64,000 nt of DNA, taken from positions 1-64,000 of the forward strand of contig JALOCC010000005.1 in NCBI GenBank assembly GCA_023227945.1, read 5' to 3'. Below are positions 8,402 through 15,401 of the stretch, in pieces. The position numbers and the translations under genes were made by a program. The notes beneath the pieces were generated by a model, which saw only the letters and a list, made by a program, of their open reading frames with translations, was not told where the DNA came from and searched no databases. This DNA comes from Candidatus Omnitrophota bacterium (GTDB lineage: Bacteria; Omnitrophota; Gorgyraeia; Duberdicusellales; 4484-171). The first letter of the stretch is position 1. Each line of letters starts with the position of its first letter.

Positions 8402-9566
8402 AAAAGGCTATTTCGGCGCATTCGGCGGTAAATTTATGCCGGAGACACTATTTTCCTGTCTTAAGGAGCTTGATTCCTTTTATGATAAGGCAAAAAAAGA
8501 CACTGCCTTTAAAAAAGAATTCCAATCTTACCTTAAAAACTATGCGGGGCGCCCTACTATGCTTTATTTTGCTAAAAATTTAAGCAAGCACCTTGGTATG
8601 AAGATTTATCTAAAAAGAGAAGACCTCCTTCATACCGGAGCGCATAAAATAAACAATTCTCTCGGCCAGGCTCTTCTTGCCCATACAATGGGTAAGAAGA
8701 GGGTAATTGCCGAAACCGGTGCCGGCCAGCACGGGGTGTCAGCAGCAACAGTCGCGCGGCTTTTTAATTTAAAATGTGATGTTTATATGGGAGAGGAAGA
8801 TATCGCGCGGCAGCGAATGAATGTTTTTAGAATGAAAATTCTGGGTGCCAATGTAATTGCCGTAAAAAGCGGTTCAAAAACGCTGAAAGACGCCTGCAAT
8901 GAAGCAATGAGAGACTGGGTTACCAATGTAAGAGATACTTATTATCTTATCGGTTCAACTTTTGGCCCGCATCCGTATCCGATGATGGTAAGGGATTTCC
9001 AATCGGTTATAGGTAAGGAAGCAAGAGCGCAAATTATTAAAGAACAAAAAAGGCTTCCGCATTTTCTTTTAGCTTGTGTTGGCGGCGGCAGTAATTCTAT
9101 GGGGTTGTTTGCTCCATTTTTTAAAGATGCGAAGGTGAAATTTATCGGCGTTGAAGCAGGAGGCTTAAACAAAAGCTTAAACTCAGCTTCAATAAGTTTC
9201 GGCGATGTCGGTGTGTTGCATGGAGCAAAAACTTATATTCTGCAGGATAGGTTCGGACAAGTAAAAGGAACACATTCCATCGCCGCAGGCCTGGATTACC
9301 CGGGTGTCGGGCCGGAACACTCTTTTTATAACGACTCAAACCGCGCCAAGTATGTTGCCGTAAAGGACAAAGAAGCCTTGGAAGGTTTTAAGATGCTAAG
9401 TGAGCTTGAGGGAATAATTCCTGCGCTTGAAAGCGCGCATGCAATTTATTACTTAAAAAAATTGGCAAAGCGCGCCAAAGACGCCTTAGTTGTAGTTTGT
9501 TTATCCGGCAGAGGAGATAAGGATTTGGAAATAATACAAGAGCATTTAGAAGCGGATCCTCGCTGA
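8385..9566 (+). CDS. trpB: Tryptophan synthase beta chain
   Basis: PLP enzyme joining indole and serine. It is 393 aa, TrpB1 type. The PLP lysine is Lys88 in [20 protein letters not shown] follows, and the phosphate-binding glycine loop is GGGSNS. The ATG at 8385 lies inside trpF, with GGTG five bases upstream. The last six residues (LEADPR) and the TGA stop are encoded by a decayed TAGAAGCGGAT element, so the protein tail is repeat-derived. trpA does not follow directly: an 84-aa membrane protein gene intervenes. Confidence 0.96.
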   Translation: MLLPNKKGYFGAFGGKFMPETLFSCLKELDSFYDKAKKDTAFKKEFQSYLKNYAGRPTMLYFAKNLSKHLGMKIYLKREDLLHTGAHKINNSLGQALLAHTMGKKRVIAETGAGQHGVSAATVARLFNLKCDVYMGEEDIARQRMNVFRMKILGANVIAVKSGSKTLKDACNEAMRDWVTNVRDTYYLIGSTFGPHPYPMMVRDFQSVIGKEARAQIIKEQKRLPHFLLACVGGGSNSMGLFAPFFKDAKVKFIGVEAGGLNKSLNSASISFGDVGVLHGAKTYILQDRFGQVKGTHSIAAGLDYPGVGPEHSFYNDSNRAKYVAVKDKEALEGFKMLSELEGIIPALESAHAIYYLKKLAKRAKDALVVVCLSGRGDKDLEIIQEHLEADPR

Positions 9567-9582
9567 TAGTAGCGGATTTATA
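9547..9582 (+). repeat. Decayed TAGAAGCGGAT element at the 3' end of trpB
   Basis: Starts with the exact left end TAGAAGCGGAT of the four full ~91-bp elements, then degenerates (CCTCGCTGATAGTAGCGGATTTATA), as if most of the interior had been deleted. It supplies the last codons and stop of trpB. Confidence 0.55.
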
Positions 9583-9585
9583 CAA

Positions 9586-9840
9586 ATGAATAAGAAACAA
9601 TTAATAGTAAGCCTTATAATGATCGGCTTAATTTTGGTTGCAATATTCGTCTTTTTAAATTATGAAATTCTTTATGGTAGAGGATTGGATGGTAAAAAAG
9701 ATTTATATTTTTCGCCATTGTCAAATCATCCCAGAATCTATGCTGTTAGATTGCAAATTTATAATTTCGCTAAATATGTTTTGCCTTTTATAGTTATGAG
9801 TGGTCTTTTGGTATACTTTTTGAAGGATAAAAGAAGGTAA
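9586..9840 (+). CDS. Small two-helix membrane protein of unknown function
   Basis: An 84-aa protein placed between trpB and trpA. Two hydrophobic segments are visible, near residues 6-26 (IVSLIMIGLILVAIFVFL) and 64-80, with a polar loop between and a basic tail KDKRR. Nothing relates it to tryptophan synthesis. It starts four bases after the decayed element and ends three bases before trpA, so it is co-transcribed. I do not recognise the family. A real gene is likely because the frame is clean and the spacing tight. Confidence 0.65.
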   Translation: MNKKQLIVSLIMIGLILVAIFVFLNYEILYGRGLDGKKDLYFSPLSNHPRIYAVRLQIYNFAKYVLPFIVMSGLLVYFLKDKRR

Positions 9841-9843
9841 TAT

Positions 9844-10632
9844 ATGGCGACGATAAAAGAAAAATTTCAGCAACTTAAAAAACAGGGCAAAAAGGCGTTT
9901 ATTGCCTATGTGCCGTTTGGTTTTCCTTCTGTGCGGCACACAAAAGATATACTTTTGGCTCTTCAAGATTCCGGAGTGGATATTATTGAACTGGGTATTC
10001 CTTTTTCTGACCCGGTAGCTGATGGGCCTGTGATTCAGGAGGCAACTTCAATTGCATTAAAAAATGGGGCAAACACTCAGAATTTATTCATAACGTTAAA
10101 TAAAATAAAAAAAGATATCAAGGTGCCGCTGGCTTTGATGACTTATTACAACCCAATTTTCAGGTTCGGCATCGATAACTTTTTTAAAAGTATGGATAAA
10201 GCCTGTGTTTCCGGCATTCTTACGGTAGATTTGCCTATTGATGAGGCATCCGAATATTTAAAAAAGGCTAAAAAATACAAGATAGAAACAGTATTTTTCA
10301 TAACCCCAGTTACCCCGCTTGCGCGCGCAAAAAAAATTATCGAAGCATCTGGAGGATTTGTTTATTACATTTCCGTAACTGGTACTACCGGAGTGCGTGA
10401 AATTTCTTATGAAGCTTTGGCTAGCCACATAAGACAACTGAAAAAAAATACCACGCTTCCTATATGTGTGGGTTTCGGAGTGCATACAAAAGAGCAATTT
10501 GCAAATATCTGTAAATTCAGCGACGGAGCAATTATAGGAAGCGCGATAGTTAAATTTATAAGAGATAATCATTCAAAGCACGGGTTTTTGGATAAATTGA
10601 AAAAATATGTCATATCGTTGAGGGGTAGTTAA
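9844..10632 (+). CDS. trpA: Tryptophan synthase alpha chain
   Basis: Cleaves indole-3-glycerol phosphate and channels indole to TrpB. It is 262 aa. Catalytic Glu49 and Asp60 lie in ELGIPFSDPVADGP, at the Salmonella numbering. Phosphate-binding VGFGV and GSAIV lie near the C-terminus. It is the last gene of the trp series; the next gap is a repeat hairpin. Confidence 0.96.
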   Translation: MATIKEKFQQLKKQGKKAFIAYVPFGFPSVRHTKDILLALQDSGVDIIELGIPFSDPVADGPVIQEATSIALKNGANTQNLFITLNKIKKDIKVPLALMTYYNPIFRFGIDNFFKSMDKACVSGILTVDLPIDEASEYLKKAKKYKIETVFFITPVTPLARAKKIIEASGGFVYYISVTGTTGVREISYEALASHIRQLKKNTTLPICVGFGVHTKEQFANICKFSDGAIIGSAIVKFIRDNHSKHGFLDKLKKYVISLRGS

Positions 10633-10636
10633 TGAA

Positions 10637-10743
10637 ACCGATATACGATAGAAACACAATAGAAATACGGTAGATATACAATTGTATTTCTATTGTATCT
10701 CGCGAGCGTAGCGAGCGTATTTCAACTGTATTTCTATTACGGT
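10637..10743. repeat. Iterated-word hairpin between trpA and the M16 peptidase
   Basis: The ends are inverted (ACCGATATACGATAGAAA at the left, TTTCTATTACGGT at the right). The interior repeats AATAGAAATACGG-type words against GTATTTCTATTGTATC. A GC-rich module CGCGAGCGTAGCGAGCG (10701-10717) interrupts the right arm, related to the GAGCGAAGCGAC tail before murA. Confidence 0.7.
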
Positions 10744-10759
10744 ATGAATCTATCAAAAT

Positions 10760-12028
10760 ATGTACAACATAGCCAACATAAACGGTGCAACTTTCATATT
10801 TTCTCCTTTTAAAAACCTGGAAACTGCATCCTTGGGTGTTTTTATCAAGATAGGTTCACGTTTTGAAGCTAAAAAATTGCGAGGTATTTCTCATTTCCTT
10901 GAACATATGGTTTTTAAGGGCAGTAAAGATTATTCTTATCGGGAAATAAAGAGAGAAATTGAAGGCAGAGGTGGTGCGTTAAACGGTTTTACCTCCCAGG
11001 AAACAACCGCCTATTATGCTCATTTTCTAAACAAAAATCTGCCGGTTACTTTGGACATACTTCTTGACATGGTATTTTGCCCCCGGTTAAACATAAACGA
11101 TATAACAAAGGAAAGAAATGTAATACTCGAAGAAATAAAAATGTATAATGACCTTCCTGCTTCGCGCGCCGCAAGCATTCTCGATAAGCTTGTCTGGCCG
11201 GATAATTCTCTTGGCGAGGAGATTATAGGAGATTTTTCTACCGTAAGCCGGATAAAGAGGGCTGACCTTTCAAACTTTAGAGATATTTATTATAAGCCTT
11301 CAAATTTAGTAATTTCTTGTAGCGGAGATTATAACCGCGAAAAAGTATTAAATTTGCTTAAAGAAAAAATTAAGAAAATTCCCCAGAGTATTAATCTTAA
11401 ATATACTGCTCCGCGGCCGCTTTACGGTATGCACGTTGAAATAGAAAATAAAAAGATTGAACAAACGCATCTTTGTATAGGTTTTAGAAGCGTTTCTTAT
11501 TTAAGCCAGCAAAAATTTGTTGCCGAGCTTATAAACGTTATATTGGGCGCAAATATGAGCAGCCGTCTTTTTGAGGAAATAAGGGAAAAGAAAGCTCTTT
11601 GCTATGAAATTTCAACAGATGTAAGAAAATATAGAGATAGTGGAGTGTTTGTGGTGCACGCAGGCCTGAACAAGGATAAAATCAAAATAGCCATAGCAAG
11701 CATTTTTAAAGAGCTTGAAAAGATTAAAGAAATAAAAGTTTCTGATTGTGAATTAATCCGGGCGAAGGACTATATATTGGGCCAGATAATAATGGGTTTG
11801 GAGCGCCCCCAGGGCCGGATGTTTTATCTTGCGGAAAATTACCTTTCTTTGGGTAAAATTTATTCTTTGGAAGAGATAAAAGAAGAAATAAAAAAGGTAA
11901 CTGCCGAGGAGATAAGAAAATTATCCAGAGAAATATTCAAATTCAATAACTTATGTGTCTCCTGCGTGGGGGATGTGGATGGCAAGACCGAAAAATTAAT
12001 CAGGAAAATATTAAGTTCATTCAAATAA
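10760..12028 (+). CDS. M16 family zinc peptidase (insulinase/processing-peptidase type)
   Basis: A 422-aa pitrilysin-clan metalloprotease. The inverted zinc motif HFLEH lies at residues 45-49, with the third ligand downstream in ERNVILEEIKMYND. The C-terminal half has the R/Y block expected of M16B enzymes (AANMSSRLFEEIREKKALCYEIS in part, near residue 268). It resembles the PqqL/YmxG-like group often found near housekeeping genes. The substrate is unknown. No clear ribosome site before the ATG. Confidence 0.9.
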   Translation: MYNIANINGATFIFSPFKNLETASLGVFIKIGSRFEAKKLRGISHFLEHMVFKGSKDYSYREIKREIEGRGGALNGFTSQETTAYYAHFLNKNLPVTLDILLDMVFCPRLNINDITKERNVILEEIKMYNDLPASRAASILDKLVWPDNSLGEEIIGDFSTVSRIKRADLSNFRDIYYKPSNLVISCSGDYNREKVLNLLKEKIKKIPQSINLKYTAPRPLYGMHVEIENKKIEQTHLCIGFRSVSYLSQQKFVAELINVILGANMSSRLFEEIREKKALCYEISTDVRKYRDSGVFVVHAGLNKDKIKIAIASIFKELEKIKEIKVSDCELIRAKDYILGQIIMGLERPQGRMFYLAENYLSLGKIYSLEEIKEEIKKVTAEEIRKLSREIFKFNNLCVSCVGDVDGKTEKLIRKILSSFK

Positions 12029-12081
12029 GCTATCAGTCATCAGCTAAAAAGCTGACAGCTGATATCTGAAGACTGACAGCT
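12028..12081. repeat. Iterated-word hairpin before rsfS
   Basis: AGCTATCAGTCATCAGCT, a four-A loop, then AGCTGACAGCTGATATCTGAAGACTGACAGCT. The halves are reverse complements with one extra word in the right arm. It begins in the stop codon of the peptidase gene and ends just before the ribosome site of rsfS. Confidence 0.65.
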
Positions 12082-12087
12082 TTGACA

Positions 12088-12103
12088 AAAGGAGGTAAAC
12101 ATT
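12088..12103 (+). promoter_or_regulatory. Strong ribosome site preceding an ATT start codon (rsfS)
   Basis: AAAGGAGG at 12088-12095 is followed by five bases and then ATT at 12101. The reading frame of rsfS is open from the TGA at 12083 onward, and no ATG, GTG or TTG occurs before the GTG at 12194. The spacing is ideal for initiation at the ATT. Confidence 0.6.
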
Positions 12104-12529
12104 CCTAAAAAAACTTCACCAAACAAATTAAAAGCTTTAAAAATCGCGCAGTTTACCCTTGATAAAAAAGCGAAACATACTGTTATTCTTGATGTGAGTT
12201 CGCTTTCCGGCCTTTGCGATTATTTTGTTATCTGTAGCGCAGAAACCGGCACTCAGGCCGATGCTATCTTGAATTGGGTGGCTGCAAACGCCAAAGAGAA
12301 TAATCTTAAGATACATCACTACGAAAAAGACGAATTGTCTGACTGGGTTCTTGTTGATTTTTCTGATGTAATACTGCATGTATTCGTAAATGAGGCGAGA
12401 AAATTTTATAACCTTGAGCATCTTTGGGCTGACGCTAAAAGAGTAAGAATCCCCAGGAAAGTAGAAGCGGATACCCGCGGATCAAAACACGGATTGCCGC
12501 CAGCGATTCGCTTGCGTAAATCCGCGTAG
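12101..12529 (+). CDS. rsfS: Ribosomal silencing factor RsfS, probable AUU start
   Basis: Binds L14 and blocks subunit joining under starvation. The core LSGLCDYFVICSAETGTQADAI and the later HHYEKDELSDWVLVDFSDVILHVF are typical (142 aa from 12101). The GTG at 12194 would cut off the first helix and strand. The upstream 31 codons give PNKLKALKIAQFTLDKKAKH, which fits the RsfS N-terminus, preceded by a perfect ribosome site and ATT. The last ~23 residues, from VEADTRG onward, and the TAG stop are encoded by a ~91-bp palindromic element and are not part of the family fold. The usual length without such a tail is about 105-120 aa. Confidence 0.85.
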   Translation: MPKKTSPNKLKALKIAQFTLDKKAKHTVILDVSSLSGLCDYFVICSAETGTQADAILNWVAANAKENNLKIHHYEKDELSDWVLVDFSDVILHVFVNEARKFYNLEHLWADAKRVRIPRKVEADTRGSKHGLPPAIRLRKSA

Positions 12530-12552
12530 ATATCCGCGGTAATCCGCATCTA
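12462..12552. repeat. TAGAAGCGGAT palindromic element, copy A
   Basis: A 91-bp element with terminal inverted repeats: TAGAAGCGGATACCCGCGG on the left, CCGCGGTAATCCGCATCTA on the right. The interior has CGATTCGCTTGCG and GTAAATCCGCG. The left half codes for the RsfS tail and supplies its TAG stop. The element ends a few bases before the ribosome site of the next gene. Confidence 0.85.
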
Positions 12553-12569
12553 TTATAAGGAGAAATCAT

Positions 12570-12827
12570 ATGCACGAGTATCACTTAGCCGAATCAGTCC
12601 TAAAAAGCATTTTAGAAAAAACGAAACATATGTCTGGCATAAAGAGCATAACGTTTATTCGCTTAAAAATAGGTAACCTAAAAATGGTAAGCAAAGAAAC
12701 CTTTAGTGAAACTTTTAAACAGGTGGCAAAAGGAACGCTTTGCGAAAATGCAAAGCTGGACATAGAGGAAGTAATGGGAGATGTTCTTGTCGTGAAGGAT
12801 ATTGAAGGGGAATTCTTGGGCAAATAA
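12570..12827 (+). CDS. HypA-like protein lacking the zinc domain
   Basis: An 85-aa protein starting MHEYHLAESV. HypA/HybF nickel chaperones begin MHE, and His2 binds nickel. The middle (IRLKIGNLKMVSKETFSETF) and LDIEEV match HypA. The usual zinc loop with two CxxC pairs is missing: LDIEEV runs straight into MGDVLVVKDIEGEF, which looks like the final HypA strand. HypA is normally about 113 aa. No hydrogenase or hyp gene is nearby. AAGGAG lies about eight bases before the ATG. It may be a degenerate or repurposed HypA. Confidence 0.7.
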   Translation: MHEYHLAESVLKSILEKTKHMSGIKSITFIRLKIGNLKMVSKETFSETFKQVAKGTLCENAKLDIEEVMGDVLVVKDIEGEFLGK

Positions 12828-12830
12828 AGA

Positions 12831-13400
12831 ATGTTTACCGGAATAATAAAGGAATTAGGCAGCGTAGAAAAAATATCAAAAAACAGCGCCTTGACTAAAA
12901 TAGGCGTAAAAACAAAGGCTGTTTTTGAGCAAGCGAATGTTTCGGACAGCATTTCTATAGACGGCGTTTGCCTGACGGTTACAGATAAAAAAAACGATAT
13001 ACTTTTTTTTGATGCGGTCAAATCTACGATTGAAAAAACAAATCTCAAAAGGATAAAGCTAAGAGATTTTGTAAACCTTGAACCAGCGCTTAAAATGGGA
13101 GGCAGTCTTGGCGGCCACTTTGTCTTAGGGCATGTTGACTGTGAAGCCAAGGTAAAAAGAATAATTAAGAAAAATAATTATTGGCAACTAGAGGTAAACT
13201 TTCCGGTAAACTTTAGAAAATATGTCACAGATAATGGCTCAGTTTCTTTAAATGGCATTTCTCTTACTGTAAAAAAAGTTACACCGCGTTTTTTTACCGT
13301 TGACATAATCCCTTTTACCTACGAGAATACGAATTTGAAATATAAAAGAGTAGGCGACTGGATTAATGTAGAGTTTGATTATTTATTGAAACGCAGATAA
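12831..13400 (+). CDS. ribE: Riboflavin synthase alpha chain
   Basis: Dismutates two 6,7-dimethyl-8-ribityllumazine molecules to riboflavin. It is 189 aa with two lumazine-binding barrels: the first begins with the invariant MFTGII, and the second begins near residue 98 (GHVDCEAKVKRI) and includes NGISLTV. LGGHFVLGHVD joins them. It follows the HypA-like gene by three bases. The other rib genes are not in the window, and I see no FMN riboswitch in the short gap. Confidence 0.94.
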   Translation: MFTGIIKELGSVEKISKNSALTKIGVKTKAVFEQANVSDSISIDGVCLTVTDKKNDILFFDAVKSTIEKTNLKRIKLRDFVNLEPALKMGGSLGGHFVLGHVDCEAKVKRIIKKNNYWQLEVNFPVNFRKYVTDNGSVSLNGISLTVKKVTPRFFTVDIIPFTYENTNLKYKRVGDWINVEFDYLLKRR

Positions 13401-13428
13401 TTTCAAATGAAATTACCTGTATTTAATT

Positions 13429-13506
13429 CGGGGCGTGGCTCAGCCCGGCTAGAGCGCTTGGTTCGGGACCAAGATGTCGGTGGTTCAAATCCACTCGCCC
13501 CGACCA
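13429..13506 (+). tRNA. tRNA-Pro (anticodon CGG)
   Basis: A full cloverleaf can be drawn. The acceptor stem CGGGGCG pairs with CGCCCCG, followed by discriminator A and an encoded CCA. The D stem is GCTC/GAGC. The anticodon stem CTTGG/CCAAG encloses the loop TTCGGGA, with anticodon CGG at 13464-13466 and G37. The T arm is GGTGG-TTCAAAT-CCACT. C1-G72 and G37 agree with bacterial tRNA-Pro. Confidence 0.96.
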
Positions 13507-13541
13507 TTTCTTACTAACAAATGTCGGCAACGCCATAGGTT

Positions 13542-13608
13542 CAACCCCGAACCAGAACAAAGTTCGGCTCGGGGTTGCCCAGCACCGAACTTCGTTCTGG
13601 TGCTGGGC
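13542..13608. repeat. Two abutting hairpins with swapped loops, downstream of tRNA-Pro
   Basis: Hairpin 1 (13542-13577) has the stem CAACCCCGA/TCGGGGTTG. Hairpin 2 (13577-13608) has the stem GCCCAGCACC/GGTGCTGGGC. The contents of the two loops (CCAGAACAAAGTTCGG and CCGAACTTCGTTCTGG) are themselves reverse complements with one mismatch, so the pair can also fold together. No T-run follows, so a simple intrinsic terminator is unlikely. Confidence 0.75.
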
Positions 13609-13642
13609 AAATCCCTCTCTCCCGACTCTGTTTTTATCTGCT

Positions 13643-13698
13643 ATTCCTTTGATACGGCCTTTGGCCAGGCTTAAGACTTCCTTCGGCCGCTGCCATCT
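13643..13698 (+). repeat. 56-bp dispersed element, intergenic copy
   Basis: Aligns without gaps to 27535-27590, with 48 of 56 positions identical by my count; seven of the eight differences are transitions. It contains the palindromic core GGCCTTTGGCC and ends GCTGCCATCT. This copy lies between tRNA-Pro and the ROK kinase gene; the other lies inside a coding region. Confidence 0.8.
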
Positions 13699-13716
13699 GT
13701 TTTCCCTACTTTTTCA

Positions 13717-13744
13717 TTGCAAATCAACGATTATCCGATAAAAT
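13717..13744 (+). promoter_or_regulatory. Possible sigma70 promoter for a leaderless ROK kinase mRNA
   Basis: TTGCAA, a 16-base spacer and TAAAAT end only six bases before the ATG at 13751. The predicted start of transcription would fall on or next to the start codon. No ribosome site is visible upstream of this gene, which fits leaderless initiation. The boxes are imperfect. Confidence 0.3.
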
Positions 13745-13750
13745 ATTGTG

Positions 13751-14713
13751 ATGAAAGTTTTTTTGGGTATTGATTGGGGGGGTACCTATATAAAGGCCGG
13801 GATAGTTAATTCGAGCGGCAAAATCCTAAAAAAAATAGTATATTCCTCGAGCCAGCTTAAAAGGCGGCAAGCGTTTACAGGCGAGATAAAAAGATTAAAA
13901 GATACATTTAAAAAATATAATATCAAAGCCGTAGGCATAGGCGCTCCAGGTATAATTAATGTAGAGCGAGGCTCGATATACTACCTGCCAAATGTCCCGG
14001 GTTGGGAAAATTCCCCTCTTAAAACAATGCTCGAGAAAGAGCTTAAAATACCCGTGTTTATTGATAATGATGCAAATATTTTTGCCCTTGCTGAAGTACG
14101 TAAAGGCGCAGGGCGCGGAATGAGCCGCGCGATATTCTTAACCCTTGGCACAGGCCTTGGCGGCGCGGTTATTTTTAATGGGCAAATTATAGAAGGGAAA
14201 ACCAGCGCTTCTGAGCTCGGGCATGTGGTTATTGATGTAAACGGAAAAAAATGCGGCTGCGGAGGCTATGGGTGTATCGAAACTTTTACCGGAAGTAACC
14301 ATTTGCTCGAAAGGTACCGCCAGCTTAAAAAAATAAAAACTGCGCCAAAAGAAGTTAAAGAAATTTTTGATAAAGCAAAAACGGGAAAGAAAGAAGCATT
14401 AATCGTTTGGCAGGAGTTTTCCAAATATTTAGGAAAATTTCTTGCAGGAATGATTAATATATTCAATCCGCAGGTCATAATTCTTGGAGGAGGAGTTTCA
14501 GGGGCATTTAACCTGTTTCGGCCTTTGCTTTGGCAGGCTATAAAAGCGCAAGCAATGTGGCCGCAGCTTACCGGCTTAAAATTAGTTAAAGCAAAGCTAA
14601 AAGATGCAGGAATTATAGGCGCAGCCTTGTTGGCTAAGGATAAACTAGAAGCGGATACCCGCGCAACTAACGCGGATAAACGCAAGCCAAGTCCCGTGCG
14701 GATATCCGCGTAG
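13751..14713 (+). CDS. ROK family sugar kinase (glucokinase-like)
   Basis: A 320-aa ATP-dependent sugar kinase; glucose or N-acetylhexosamines are usual substrates. The phosphate-1 motif is FLGIDWGGTYIKAG. VFIDNDANIFALAE and LGTGLGGAVIF follow, then the ROK signature with the zinc cluster KCGCGGYGCIETF (cysteines near residues 168, 170 and 175). The residues after LLAKDK (LEADTRATNAD and on) and the TAG stop are encoded by a palindromic element. A GTG directly before the ATG (13748) is an alternative start. Confidence 0.92.
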   Translation: MKVFLGIDWGGTYIKAGIVNSSGKILKKIVYSSSQLKRRQAFTGEIKRLKDTFKKYNIKAVGIGAPGIINVERGSIYYLPNVPGWENSPLKTMLEKELKIPVFIDNDANIFALAEVRKGAGRGMSRAIFLTLGTGLGGAVIFNGQIIEGKTSASELGHVVIDVNGKKCGCGGYGCIETFTGSNHLLERYRQLKKIKTAPKEVKEIFDKAKTGKKEALIVWQEFSKYLGKFLAGMINIFNPQVIILGGGVSGAFNLFRPLLWQAIKAQAMWPQLTGLKLVKAKLKDAGIIGAALLAKDKLEADTRATNADKRKPSPVRISA

Positions 14714-14736
14714 ATATCTGCGGCAATCCGCTTCTA
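14646..14736. repeat. TAGAAGCGGAT palindromic element, copy B
   Basis: 91 bp, the same length as copies A and D. The ends are TAGAAGCGGATACCCGCG and GCGGCAATCCGCTTCTA. The centre (CGCGGATAAACGCAAGC) is the reverse complement of the centre of copy C, as if the element lies in the opposite orientation here. It encodes the ROK kinase tail and stop and ends just before the AAGGAG of the next gene. Confidence 0.85.
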
Positions 14737-14751
14737 TAAATAAGGAGTGCG

Positions 14752-15399
14752 ATGAAATTATTTATCGACAGTGCAAACATCGAAGAAATAAAAAAGGCAA
14801 ATGCGCTTGGGGTTCTTGACGGAGTTACTACGAATCCTACTCTTCTTGCCAAAGAGAAACAAAAACCGCTTGAGCAACTTAAAAAAATATGCAAGGAAGT
14901 TACCGGGCCTGTAAGCGCTGAAGTTATTGCGCTTAGTGCGCCGGATATGATAAAAGAAGCGCGGCAACTTTCTAAGCTATCAGATAATATTGTCATAAAA
15001 ATTCCTTCAACCGTTGAAGGCCTGAAAGCGACAAAAGAACTTACTTCCTTGGGTATTAAGACAAACCTTACTCTTTGTTTCTCGGCTTCTCAAAGCTTAC
15101 TTGTTGCAAAGGCAGGTGCTACTTATGTTTCTCCTTTTGTGGGCAGGCTCGATGATATTTCCTTCGAAGGAATGGATTTAATAAAGGATATCAAGTTAAT
15201 CTATAATCAATATAATATTCCCACCCAGATTATCGTTGCCTCTATCCGGCACCCCTTGCATTTTGTTGAAGCCGCCCGAATAGGCGCGGATGTTGCAACG
15301 GTGCCCTATGCAGTCATCGAAAAACTTATGCAACACCCTTTAACCGATATAGGAATTAAAAGATTCCTTGAGGATTGGAAAACTTTGGATAAAAAATAG
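14752..15399 (+). CDS. Transaldolase / fructose-6-phosphate aldolase-like protein
   Basis: A 215-aa class I aldolase of the small TalC/MipB/FSA group. [14 protein letters not shown] and [12 protein letters not shown] are at the N-terminus. The Schiff-base lysine is Lys83 in NIVIKIPST, and [11 protein letters not shown] follows. Many members annotated this way are transaldolases in bacteria lacking the long form. AAGGAG lies five bases before the ATG, just outside copy B. It is closely followed by lptD. Confidence 0.93.
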   Translation: MKLFIDSANIEEIKKANALGVLDGVTTNPTLLAKEKQKPLEQLKKICKEVTGPVSAEVIALSAPDMIKEARQLSKLSDNIVIKIPSTVEGLKATKELTSLGIKTNLTLCFSASQSLLVAKAGATYVSPFVGRLDDISFEGMDLIKDIKLIYNQYNIPTQIIVASIRHPLHFVEAARIGADVATVPYAVIEKLMQHPLTDIGIKRFLEDWKTLDKK

Positions 15400-15401
15400 A
15401 G

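Noticed and set aside
12570..12827. HypA as evidence of hydrogenase maturation here
   Set aside because: The zinc loop is missing and no hydrogenase or other hyp gene is present, so that role is not supported.
13542..13608. Rho-independent terminator after tRNA-Pro
   Set aside because: Strong stems but no T-run after either one; kept as a hairpin repeat only. I found no convincing stem plus T-run terminator in the window.
13474..13674. 66-codon + strand open frame
   Set aside because: It begins inside tRNA-Pro and runs through the paired hairpins and the 56-bp repeat; it has no family similarity and no ribosome site.
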